From Roseovarius bejariae (GTDB lineage: Bacteria; Pseudomonadota; Alphaproteobacteria; Rhodobacterales; Rhodobacteraceae), in contig NZ_SZWE01000001.1 of assembly GCF_009669325.1 (NCBI RefSeq), forward strand, positions 124,402 through 188,401: a DNA stretch of 64,000 nucleotides, in the 5' to 3' direction. A model generated the notes under the pieces. That model ran no database searches. It saw only the letters and a program-made list of their open reading frames with translations, and was not told the DNA's origin. Each line of letters starts with the position of its first letter. Within the stretch, counting starts at the first letter, position 1. Shown one piece after another: positions 19,590 through 27,296 of this stretch. The position numbers and the translations under genes are program-made.

Positions 19590-20425
19590 CCGCCCTTGAG
19601 CGGCATCAAATCCGCGTGGCGGTTCACATCCTTGTAGAGAAGATAGCGAAACGGCTCGGACCCGGCCGCGTAACAGGCTTGCGGGCAAAAGGCGCGCAGC
19701 CACAGGAAATCGCCAGCTTCCACCTCGACCCAATCTTGATTGAGAAGATAGACCGCCCGGCCCTGCAAAATGTAAATTCCATGCTCCATCACATGGGTTT
19801 CGGCAAAGGGAATGGTGCCGCCGGGCCGGAAGGTCACGATATTGACGTGCATATCATGGCGAAGATCAGTGTTATCGACAAATCTGGTCGTGGCCCAAAT
19901 ACCATCGGTATCGGGCATCGGATCGGGCTCGTGTTCCGTATCTGATGTGACGAAACTCTCCGGCGCGTCCAATCCCGGCGCGGGTTGATACCGTTTGCGG
20001 ACCCAAACCACCTTGGCGGTCGACTGGCCGGTATTTTCGACCGACCAATTCGCACCGGGGGCAATATAGGCATATCCCCCCGGCCCCAGATCATGGCCCA
20101 CGCCGTCAATCGACAGGCGCAATACACCCTCCAGACCGAAAAGAACACCCTGCCCCATCGGGTCAGGCTCGGGGTGGTTTGAGCCACCGCCGGGGGCAAC
20201 ATCCAGGATCAGCTGTGCAAATGTTTCGGCGAAACCCGACATGGGGCGCGCCAGCACCCATGCGCGCGTATTCTGCCATCCCGGCAGGCGCGACATGGTA
20301 ATATCCGACAAAACGCGCCGTGGCATGACCGCATAGCAGGATGTGAACCGCGCTCGATCCTGCGTAAGGGTTGTTTGATCGGGCAAGCCGCCTTTGGGCG
20401 CGTAATATGTGAAGTTACCGGACAT
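19586..20425 (-). CDS. allE: (S)-ureidoglycine aminohydrolase
   Basis: AllE converts ureidoglycine, from allantoate, to ureidoglycolate and ammonia in purine (allantoin) degradation. The 279-residue protein is a bicupin. The first cupin has LDVAPGGGSNHPEPDPMGQGVLFGLEG and the second has MHVNIVTFRPGGTIPFAETHVMEHGIYILQG, with the Glu/His residues of the metal site. The sequence QDWVEVEAGDFLWLRAFCPQACYAAG is typical of AllE/UGlyAH. No other allantoin genes lie in this window. The unknown membrane protein ends 15 bp upstream, so they may be co-transcribed. Confidence 0.9.
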   Translation of the reverse strand: MSGNFTYYAPKGGLPDQTTLTQDRARFTSCYAVMPRRVLSDITMSRLPGWQNTRAWVLARPMSGFAETFAQLILDVAPGGGSNHPEPDPMGQGVLFGLEGVLRLSIDGVGHDLGPGGYAYIAPGANWSVENTGQSTAKVVWVRKRYQPAPGLDAPESFVTSDTEHEPDPMPDTDGIWATTRFVDNTDLRHDMHVNIVTFRPGGTIPFAETHVMEHGIYILQGRAVYLLNQDWVEVEAGDFLWLRAFCPQACYAAGSEPFRYLLYKDVNRHADLMPLKGG

Positions 20426-20440
20426 GCATGACCCTTCCTG

Positions 20441-21661
20441 CTATTCGCGCTTGCCGTCTTGTTTCAGGCGCTTCCAAAACTGCGTATATTCACTATAGAC
20501 CTTCCGGTATTTGGCGAAGAACCGGATTTTCAATCCATAATACAGGATCACGAAGCCGACGATCGTCACCCCCACCAACACATGCGCCGGATGCACGATC
20601 AGGTCGCTCTGGATCGAGTTGTCGAATGCCATGAAGATCAGCGAGGCCAAACCAATCGTCGTATTCAGGAAAAACAATAGCTGAAGGTTCCGCTCGAAAT
20701 CGGTAGACCGCATTTCATAGAAATTCGTGCTGAATTCGGACACGGCGCTCATGAAGTAGTCCAGCCGCTCCGAGATATGATCCAACGCCTTGAATTGCGG
20801 CGCAAATTCATAGGCCTCATAGAACCGATCCGCAAAGGCCTGTTCCTCGGCATGCTTCAGGAACAAATTGGGGTTCGACGCAAGGAATGTGCGCCGGAAG
20901 ATCCGCGAACGCCTATCGTGCAGGTATCGTTGAAACTGGAAGTATTCGCTGATCTCTATGGTGCTTTTCTGACTGAAGAAACAGCTTGCGGTTTCGTGCA
21001 ACTCCCACAACTCGTGAATCGAGGTCTGATGCGAAAACCACTGCGCATGGATCAGTCGCAAAAGTGAAAATTGCGTTTCCGTCCAAATCGCCGCCGGGAC
21101 CGTCGAATGGAACGACCCCGGCTCAAGTGCAACCTCGCTGCTGCTCCCGCCCGGGTCTTCCACGAAAACCGCGCGCATGTTCTGAAACCGATAGAGCCAA
21201 CGTTCCGGCAGGCCCGCCTCTTCGGCCAGTTCCCGTACTTCCCAAACCGGACAATAGCGGTTGCTTTTCAGGACCGCCCCACCGTTGAAGAACGTGTCAT
21301 AATCGAAATCGCTACTCAGGAAATGATCGATCAGATCCCGTGCCATACCGCGCGCCACACCCGCCGAGGCATGCTCGACGTCCCTTGCCTCGAAGACAAG
21401 GTGAATGACCCCGGTTTCATGCAGGTAGACACTCCGGCTCCATGCCGCGCCGTCGATCTCTACATCCTGTCGATCCAGAAAGAACTCCTGGCCCAACATG
21501 TGCAGGGAACTGATATTGTATTTCAGCCTGTCACGTTCCAACACCTCGAAATCCCGAAAGCGTTTGCGAAGCTTGGCAATCAAGGTGTCCTGTTCGGGTT
21601 CTCCAGCGCAAGACCGCCCCAAATCAAAGGCGATCATCAAAAGCGGCTTTATCTTGGGCAT
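20441..21661 (-). CDS. Uncharacterised membrane protein with two C-terminal TM helices
   Basis: I do not recognise this 406-residue protein. A large soluble N-terminal part has many charged helices. A long amphipathic region (HISERLDYFMSAVSEFSTNFYEMRSTDFERNLQLLFFLN) leads into two C-terminal membrane helices (TTIGLASLIFMAFDN and VLVGVTIVGFVILYYGLKIRFFA). This layout of a helical bundle followed by two terminal membrane helices recalls CorA-type channels, but no GMN motif is seen. The ATG at 21661 (MPKIKPLLMIAFDLG) is preferred over a TTG at 21715. It is divergent from iorA and just upstream of allE. Confidence 0.7.
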   Translation of the reverse strand: MPKIKPLLMIAFDLGRSCAGEPEQDTLIAKLRKRFRDFEVLERDRLKYNISSLHMLGQEFFLDRQDVEIDGAAWSRSVYLHETGVIHLVFEARDVEHASAGVARGMARDLIDHFLSSDFDYDTFFNGGAVLKSNRYCPVWEVRELAEEAGLPERWLYRFQNMRAVFVEDPGGSSSEVALEPGSFHSTVPAAIWTETQFSLLRLIHAQWFSHQTSIHELWELHETASCFFSQKSTIEISEYFQFQRYLHDRRSRIFRRTFLASNPNLFLKHAEEQAFADRFYEAYEFAPQFKALDHISERLDYFMSAVSEFSTNFYEMRSTDFERNLQLLFFLNTTIGLASLIFMAFDNSIQSDLIVHPAHVLVGVTIVGFVILYYGLKIRFFAKYRKVYSEYTQFWKRLKQDGKRE

Positions 21662-21844
21662 GGCCTGTCCACTGTCCGATTGGTTGCGCCCGATTACAGG
21701 CCGATTTGCCAGCAACGATAGACGGGCGGCCCATCACGTTCAAGCGAAGGCGATTCTGGTTTTATTCCCGCGTCGAAGCGTTCACGCTGGACAACTGAAC
21801 TGTCCCGTTTACATTGCGTCCAAATACCTACAAGGACACAGGCC

Positions 21845-22303
21845 ATGCAACTTACCATAGACGGAACCACGCACGACCTTGAGGTCGAACCGGAAATGCC
21901 GCTGCTTTGGGTGTTGCGCGACGAGTTGGGCTTCAAAGGTGTGAAATATGGCTGTGGCATTGCGCAATGCGGGGCCTGCACCGTGCAAATCGACGGTCAG
22001 GCCGTGCGCTCATGCCAAGTGCGGGCCGGCGATGTCTGGGGCCCGGTGACCACCGTTCATGGTCTTGGTACACCAAAGGCCCTGCACGCGGTACAGGCTG
22101 CTTGGGTCGAGCATCAGGTGGCGCAATGCGGCTATTGCCAATCCGGGCAGATCACCGCTGCGGCGGCGCTTCTGAGCGAAGTTTCCCAGCCCAGCGATGA
22201 AGATATCGACAACGCGATGAGTGGCAACCTGTGCCGCTGTGGCACCTACCCGCGCATTCGCGCCGCCGTCAAAACCGCCGCGCAAAAAATGCAGGAGGGC
22301 TAA
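21845..22303 (+). CDS. Isoquinoline 1-oxidoreductase alpha-like [2Fe-2S] subunit
   Basis: Small electron-transfer subunit of a molybdenum hydroxylase of the xanthine oxidase family. The 152-residue protein has two [2Fe-2S] sites: a ferredoxin-like site ([15 protein letters not shown]) and a helical site (CGYCQSG...GNLCRCGTY). It is followed 4 bp later by the catalytic subunit, so they form a two-subunit enzyme of the IorAB type lacking a separate FAD subunit. The native substrate is unknown; aldehydes or N-heterocycles are the family's usual ones. Confidence 0.92.
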   Translation: MQLTIDGTTHDLEVEPEMPLLWVLRDELGFKGVKYGCGIAQCGACTVQIDGQAVRSCQVRAGDVWGPVTTVHGLGTPKALHAVQAAWVEHQVAQCGYCQSGQITAAAALLSEVSQPSDEDIDNAMSGNLCRCGTYPRIRAAVKTAAQKMQEG

Positions 22304-22306
22304 GCC

Positions 22307-24547
22307 ATGGGTCGTGCCGGAAAGATCGCCCGCCGTACATTCCTTATCGGGTCAGCCGCCATTGCCGGGGGCGTGGCCTTTGGCGTGGTGGCTTACAAGC
22401 GCCCGCATCCCAACCCGCTGCTGGATGACCTGAAGGCGGACGAAGCGGCGATTACGCCATATGTCCTGATCCGCCCCGACGGGATCACCCTGATCACCCC
22501 GCGCGCAGATCTGGGTCAGGGGGCCTACCACGTACAGGCCGCCCTTTTGGCCGAGGAACTGGATGTCGATCTGGCGTCGGTTACCGTCGATCCCGGCCCG
22601 CCAAGCCCGGCCTATTACAACACCGCACTTTCCGCCGATGCCGCGCCTTTCCCGGCGACCGACAAAGGCACGATGGCCGAAGCCACCCGTGCCGTGCTGG
22701 ATGCGCCCATGAAGTTCCTCGGCGTCCAGATCACCGGTGGCTCCACGACCGTGCCGGACTCCTACGAAAAACTTCGCCATGCCGGGGCCATGGCCCGCGA
22801 AACCCTGAAAGAGACCGCGGCACAGCAAACCGGCACGGCCCGCGCCGACCTGCGCACCGAGAACGGGGCCGTAATTCTGCCCGATGGCACCCGCCTGCCC
22901 TATACCGATCTGGCCAGGAACGCCGTTCAGGTTGACCCCATCAAGGGGACGCCACTTCGTGATCCTTCCGACTGGCAGCTTTTGGGCCAACCCATGCAGC
23001 GGCTCGACATCCTCGCCAAATCCACCGGCACGCAAACCTATGGCATCGACATGGAGATGGAGGGCCTGATCCACGCCGCGGTGCGCACGAACCCCGCCAT
23101 GGGCGGAGACATGCAGGGTTTTGACGCCACCGAGGCCGAAACCATGCGCGGCGTGGAAAAGGTGGTGCCCATCACCGGCGGCGTCGGCGTTCTGGCCGAT
23201 AACACATGGCGCGCCTTTCAGGCCGTGCAGGCAATTGAGGTCGATTGGGGCCCTGCGCCCTATCCGGCCGAACAGGCCGACCATTGGCAAATTCTGTCAG
23301 ACAGCTTCACAGCGGACGCTCAGGACAGCCAATACAAGGACGAAGGCGATCTGGACGCCGCTCTGGCCACGGCCAACGTGATCGAGGCCGAGTACCGCGC
23401 GCCCTACCTTGCCCATGCGCCGCTTGAACCCGTCAACGCCACAGTCCGCGTGACGGACACCCGCGCCGATGTCTGGACCGGCACGCAAATCCCCCGCTTC
23501 GTGCAGGATAACGTCGCCGCGATTACCGGCCTCGACGCCGATCAGGTTCATGTTCATGTGCTGATGATGGGCGGCAGCTTCGGTCACAGGCTCGAAGACA
23601 TGGTCGTGCGCCAGGCGACCGAACTGGCCATGGCCGCCAAGGGACGCCCCGTCAAGCTCACCTACAGCCGCGAGGAAGACATATCGCACGACTTCCCCCG
23701 GCAAATCGCCATGGCGCGTGGGCGCGGCGCGGTCGAAAACGGTCAGGTGACGGCCTGCGACCTCGGCATCGCCATGCCCTCGGTCATCGGGTCACAAATG
23801 GGGCGCCAAGGCTTTCCCGCCGCCGGTCCCGACCTGCAAATCATCGCTGGCGCATGGGATCAACCCTTCGCCATCCCGAACTACCGCGTGACCGGCTACC
23901 GGGCCGAAGGGTTGGCCCCGGTCAGTTCATGGCGATCGGTTGGAGCCTCCTCCAACGGCTTCTTCCACGACAGCTTTCTTGATGAGTTGATCCACGCCGC
24001 AGGCGCCGACCCGTTGGAAGAACGGTTGCGGCTGTGTTCCCACGCCCCCTCCCGCAAGGTGCTTGAGGCCGTGGGGGAGATGTCGAACTGGGGCACGCCC
24101 TTGGGCGAAAACCAAGGCCGGGGCGTGGCCTATTGCCTGTCCTTCGGCGTCCCCTGCGCCGAGGTGATCGAAGTAACCGAGACCGAGAGTGGCATTCGCC
24201 TTGATCGCGCCTTTGTCGCTGCCGAAGTGGGCCGCGTGCTCGATCCGGTAAACTTCGAAAATCAGGTTCAAGGCGGCCTGATCTGGGGCATTGGCCACGC
24301 CATGATGGGTGAAATAACCTTCGCCGAAGGCCGCACCGAGCAGCAAAACTTCGATACCTACCCCTTCCTGCGCCACGACCAATGCCCAGAAGTCATAGTG
24401 CGCGGTCTGGAAAACAGCGACGGCATACGCGGCGTGGGCGAACCCCCGGTTCCCCCCGCCGCCCCGGCCCTTGCCAACGCGATCTTCGCGGTCACCGGCA
24501 AGCGCCTGCGCGAGATGCCCTTCAACAAGCACGTCGATTTCGTCTGA
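22307..24547 (+). CDS. Molybdopterin-binding aldehyde/isoquinoline oxidoreductase (IorB-like), Tat-exported
   Basis: Catalytic molybdopterin cytosine dinucleotide subunit, 746 residues. A twin-arginine signal (GKIARRTFLIGSAAIAGGVAFGVV) indicates Tat export of the folded holoenzyme to the periplasm with its [2Fe-2S] partner. Molybdenum-hydroxylase motifs include PRADLGQGAYHVQAALLAEELDVD, MMGGSFGHRLEDMVVRQATELA, APVSSWRSVGASSNGFFHDSFLDELIHAAG, and the C-terminal GIRGVGEPPVPP with the conserved catalytic Glu. IorAB-type enzymes often pair with a c-type cytochrome or an XdhC maturation factor, but neither is adjacent here. It is followed by the AbrB-family gene. Confidence 0.93.
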   Translation: MGRAGKIARRTFLIGSAAIAGGVAFGVVAYKRPHPNPLLDDLKADEAAITPYVLIRPDGITLITPRADLGQGAYHVQAALLAEELDVDLASVTVDPGPPSPAYYNTALSADAAPFPATDKGTMAEATRAVLDAPMKFLGVQITGGSTTVPDSYEKLRHAGAMARETLKETAAQQTGTARADLRTENGAVILPDGTRLPYTDLARNAVQVDPIKGTPLRDPSDWQLLGQPMQRLDILAKSTGTQTYGIDMEMEGLIHAAVRTNPAMGGDMQGFDATEAETMRGVEKVVPITGGVGVLADNTWRAFQAVQAIEVDWGPAPYPAEQADHWQILSDSFTADAQDSQYKDEGDLDAALATANVIEAEYRAPYLAHAPLEPVNATVRVTDTRADVWTGTQIPRFVQDNVAAITGLDADQVHVHVLMMGGSFGHRLEDMVVRQATELAMAAKGRPVKLTYSREEDISHDFPRQIAMARGRGAVENGQVTACDLGIAMPSVIGSQMGRQGFPAAGPDLQIIAGAWDQPFAIPNYRVTGYRAEGLAPVSSWRSVGASSNGFFHDSFLDELIHAAGADPLEERLRLCSHAPSRKVLEAVGEMSNWGTPLGENQGRGVAYCLSFGVPCAEVIEVTETESGIRLDRAFVAAEVGRVLDPVNFENQVQGGLIWGIGHAMMGEITFAEGRTEQQNFDTYPFLRHDQCPEVIVRGLENSDGIRGVGEPPVPPAAPALANAIFAVTGKRLREMPFNKHVDFV

Positions 24548-24573
24548 GCCCACCTTGCCAAGCCCCGCGCGGG

Positions 24574-25641
24574 ATGCTTGATGGGGTCATGCCACATCTC
24601 CTGACGACCCTCGCGCTGCTTGGCCTCGGCACGCTTGCGGCTTTCGCCGTGCGGGCCTTGGGCCTGCCGTTGCCCTTCCTCATGGGGCCGCTCCTGCTCA
24701 GCGGCACGGTGGCCATGGCGTTGCCCGCCCACCTGCCCGATGGCTACCGATTTCCCCAATGGCTCAGGCTGGCTTTCATCGCGGTGATCGGCCTGATGAT
24801 CGGGGCGCAGGTCACGCCGGAACTGTTCCGGCAAATTCCACGCCTGATCCTCAGCCTCGCGGCGCTTACCCTCTTTGTCGGTGTGGCACATGCCTTCAAC
24901 TACGCCGTTTTCCGTCGCCTCGGGGCTTACGACCGCGCCACGGCCTTCTATGCCGCCACCCCCGGCGGGTTGTTCGAATCCATCGCCATGGGCGAAGAGG
25001 CCGGGGCCGACCTTGCCCGCCTGACCCTGCAACAATTCCTGCGGGTGATCGTGGTCGTCACCACCCTGCCTCTTGGCCTGTCGCTCTGGCTGGGCGAACC
25101 TGTCGGCAGCGCGGGCGGCATGACATTGGCGCGCGATGCCGTGCCCTGGCAGGCCATCCCGGGCATCGCCCTTGCCGGTCTTCTGGGGCTTGGGCTTGGC
25201 CGGGTCCTGCACCTGCCGGCCAAACAACTGACCGGCCCAATGGCCGTTGCCGCCTTGCTGTCGCTCACCGGGGCTTACCCGCTCGACATTCCCCAATGGC
25301 TGGTCAACGTCGCGCAGGTGGTGGTGGGCACCGCCCTAGGGATGCGTTTCACGGGCCTGAGCCGTGCACTGATCCTGCGTGGCGCGGGCCTGTCGCTTGT
25401 TTCGGTCGCGGGGATGCTGATCCTCGCCGCCATCTGCGCCGAGGCGCTCCATCTCATACTTGGCGAACCCTTCGACGTGTTGTTCATTTCCTTTGCCCCC
25501 GGCGGCGTCACCGAGATGGCCCTCGTAGCGCTCAGCCTTCAGGCCAACCCGGCCCTCGTGACCCTGCACCATATCTGGCGCATCCTTGTTACCGTGTTGG
25601 GCCTCACGCTCACCCGCCGCTGGTTGCGCCGTTTCCTTTGA
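24574..25641 (+). CDS. AbrB-family (ammonia monooxygenase-type) membrane protein
   Basis: A hydrophobic protein of about 355 residues in the AbrB transporter-like family, sometimes mislabelled ammonia monooxygenase. Two repeated halves each carry a loop of Gly-rich helices: LGLPLPFLMGPLLLSG with FYAATPGGLFESIAMGEEAGADLARL, then LPAKQLTGPMAVAALLSLTG with LFISFAPGGVTEMALVALSL. Function is unproven; transport or regulation has been suggested. The start is ambiguous between the ATG at 24574 and the ATG at 24589. It follows iorB by 26 bp and is probably in the same transcript. Confidence 0.85.
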   Translation: MLDGVMPHLLTTLALLGLGTLAAFAVRALGLPLPFLMGPLLLSGTVAMALPAHLPDGYRFPQWLRLAFIAVIGLMIGAQVTPELFRQIPRLILSLAALTLFVGVAHAFNYAVFRRLGAYDRATAFYAATPGGLFESIAMGEEAGADLARLTLQQFLRVIVVVTTLPLGLSLWLGEPVGSAGGMTLARDAVPWQAIPGIALAGLLGLGLGRVLHLPAKQLTGPMAVAALLSLTGAYPLDIPQWLVNVAQVVVGTALGMRFTGLSRALILRGAGLSLVSVAGMLILAAICAEALHLILGEPFDVLFISFAPGGVTEMALVALSLQANPALVTLHHIWRILVTVLGLTLTRRWLRRFL

Positions 25642-25664
25642 CAGCGTCCGTTCCCTGCGTTATC

Positions 25665-25678
25665 TGAACAATTGTTCA
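25665..25678. promoter_or_regulatory. 14-bp palindromic operator upstream of SDR
   Basis: TGAACAATTGTTCA is a perfect 14-bp palindrome 22 bp upstream of the SDR start codon. Perfect short dyads of this kind are typical TetR-family operators, though no regulator gene is adjacent. Confidence 0.5.
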
Positions 25679-25700
25679 TTTACACTCAGGGAGGTCCTCC

Positions 25701-26456
25701 ATGCGCATCACCGATACCGCCGCGATCATCACCGGGGGCGCCTCGGGTCTGGGCGAGGCCACCGCCCGCCACTTCCGTGACCAAGGCGCAGACGTGACCA
25801 TTCTCGACCGCGACACCGCCCGGGGCGAAGCAACCGCAAAGGAGATCGGCGCGACCTTCGTGGAAACCGATGTGACCGACGAGGATTCTGTGAAACACGC
25901 CATGGCCACCGCCAAATCACGTATGGGCAAGATCACCACCGCCGTGAACTGCGCCGGGATCGCCACCGGCGAAAAGACCCTTGGCAAGAACGGCCCGCAT
26001 GACCTTGCGGCCTTCCAACGCACGATCGACATCAACCTGATCGGCTCTTTCAACGTCGCCCGCCTTGCCGCTGCCGAGATTGCCCAGAACGACCCGGATA
26101 AAAACGGCCAGCGTGGCGTGATCATCAACACCGCCTCCATCGCCGCCTTCGACGGGCAAAAGGGGCAAGCGGCCTATGCCGCCTCCAAAGGAGGCATCGT
26201 CGGCCTCTCGCTGCCCATGGCACGCGACCTGTCGCGCGAAGGCATCCGGGTGATGGCCATCGCGCCCGGCATTTTCCTGACCCCGATGATGCAGGGCCTG
26301 CCGCAAGAGGTTCAAGACAGCCTTGCGCAGGACGTGACCTTCCCCAAGCGCCTTGGCGACCCGGCGGAATATGCCTCGCTGGCGCGGTTTATCGTGGAAT
26401 GCGACTACCTGAACGGCGAGGTCATCCGCCTCGACGGCGCCCTGCGCATGCAGTGA
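25701..26456 (+). CDS. SDR-family dehydrogenase (3-hydroxyacyl-CoA dehydrogenase type 2-like)
   Basis: A 251-residue short-chain dehydrogenase with the full classical active site. The cofactor loop is [10 protein letters not shown], followed by NCAGIA, the catalytic Ser in INTASIAAF and YxxxK in AYAASKGG (about residue 156). The length and the [18 protein letters not shown] and [14 protein letters not shown] stretches resemble type-2 3-hydroxyacyl-CoA dehydrogenase (HSD17B10-like), which acts in fatty-acid or branched-chain acyl-CoA oxidation. A perfect palindrome (25665-25678) overlaps its promoter region. It converges on the ion-channel gene. Confidence 0.88.
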   Translation: MRITDTAAIITGGASGLGEATARHFRDQGADVTILDRDTARGEATAKEIGATFVETDVTDEDSVKHAMATAKSRMGKITTAVNCAGIATGEKTLGKNGPHDLAAFQRTIDINLIGSFNVARLAAAEIAQNDPDKNGQRGVIINTASIAAFDGQKGQAAYAASKGGIVGLSLPMARDLSREGIRVMAIAPGIFLTPMMQGLPQEVQDSLAQDVTFPKRLGDPAEYASLARFIVECDYLNGEVIRLDGALRMQ

Positions 26457-26460
26457 CGGT

Positions 26461-27243
26461 TCAGGTCGCGCCTTCGGTCTCGATCTTAAGATCGTGACCG
26501 CAGTGCTTGCAGTAAATGGCATCCACGTCATGTTTGGTCAGCCCGCATTCCGGGCATTTGTGCTTGACCTTCGCGGGCGAAAATATCGCCCGCACCAATT
26601 GCAGGAACAGGCCAACCCCCACCACCATGATTCCCACTGACAACAACCGTCCCGTGGGCGTTGTCATGGTGATATCGCCAAACCCCGTGGTCGTCAGCGT
26701 GGCCACCGTGAAGTAAAGCGCATCCACGTAATTGGTGATCCCCGGCTCTTCCTGCCCGCGCAGGACAAAGACAATCGCCGTCATCGCGAAGATAAAGACC
26801 AGCAGGTTCACCGCCGCGATGATCGCGTCCTCGTGCCGACGGAACATCAGCGAATCCCGCCGCAGGTCGCGCATCAGGTGATAGGAATGGATCAGCCGCA
26901 AAGACCGCAGCACCCGAAGCACCGCCAACCCCTGCCCCAGAAATGGCGTCGCCAGAAGCGAGGCGAGAACGGCAATGTCGACGATCACGTAAAACCGCCG
27001 CAAGAAGCGTATCTTGTTTTCGGCGATCCAAAGCCGCAGGACCAGATCAAGCGCGATCAACCCGCCGATCACGGCATCGGCCACCAGAAGTTCAGGGGTG
27101 ATCTCCATGGCCGCGGTCGCGAGGAAGAAGAGGATCGTCACCGCATCGAACAAAAGCAACGCATAGCGAAAGCGCGAGGCGCGTTTGCTGCGGCCTTCGT
27201 AAAGCAGCCTCACCTTGTCTTTGAAGGGTCTGTCTTCAGCCAT
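26461..27243 (-). CDS. Voltage-gated-type potassium channel with C-terminal zinc ribbon
   Basis: A 260-residue ion channel of the six-helix VGIC type. An S4-like helix with spaced arginines (RVLRSLRLIHSYHLMRDLRR) precedes the S5-pore-S6 unit, with TLTTTGFGDITMTTPTGR as the pore loop and GFGD as a K+-type selectivity filter. The last 35 residues hold a two-CxxC zinc ribbon (CPECG and CKHCG). The arrangement is unusual and may sense metal, redox or nucleic acid. The ATG is immediately preceded on its upstream side by the 11-bp-period TACCGAC array. Confidence 0.86.
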   Translation of the reverse strand: MAEDRPFKDKVRLLYEGRSKRASRFRYALLLFDAVTILFFLATAAMEITPELLVADAVIGGLIALDLVLRLWIAENKIRFLRRFYVIVDIAVLASLLATPFLGQGLAVLRVLRSLRLIHSYHLMRDLRRDSLMFRRHEDAIIAAVNLLVFIFAMTAIVFVLRGQEEPGITNYVDALYFTVATLTTTGFGDITMTTPTGRLLSVGIMVVGVGLFLQLVRAIFSPAKVKHKCPECGLTKHDVDAIYCKHCGHDLKIETEGAT

Positions 27244-27248
27244 TCTTG

Positions 27249-27288
27249 CACCGACGTTTTACCGACATGATACCGACGTTATACAGAC
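27249..27288. repeat. 11-bp-period array of TACCGAC (left copy)
   Basis: Four 7-bp units, CACCGAC, TACCGAC, TACCGAC and TACAGAC, end at 27255, 27266, 27277 and 27288, so the period is exactly 11 bp with 4-bp spacers. The array sits between the ion channel start (27243) and the ABC-F stop (27297). Seven-bp direct repeats with 4-bp spacers are the geometry of PhoB/OmpR-family binding sites. Confidence 0.8.
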
Positions 27289-27296
27289 AAGCGGAT

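Noticed and set aside
19586..21715. Complete allantoin-degradation operon
   Set aside because: Only allE is recognisable; the upstream gene is an unknown membrane protein with no ureide-pathway motif.
24759..25667. A 302-residue plus-strand frame overlapping the AbrB-family gene
   Set aside because: Arg/Pro/His-rich alternative frame; the AbrB-type protein in the other frame has clear helices and motifs.
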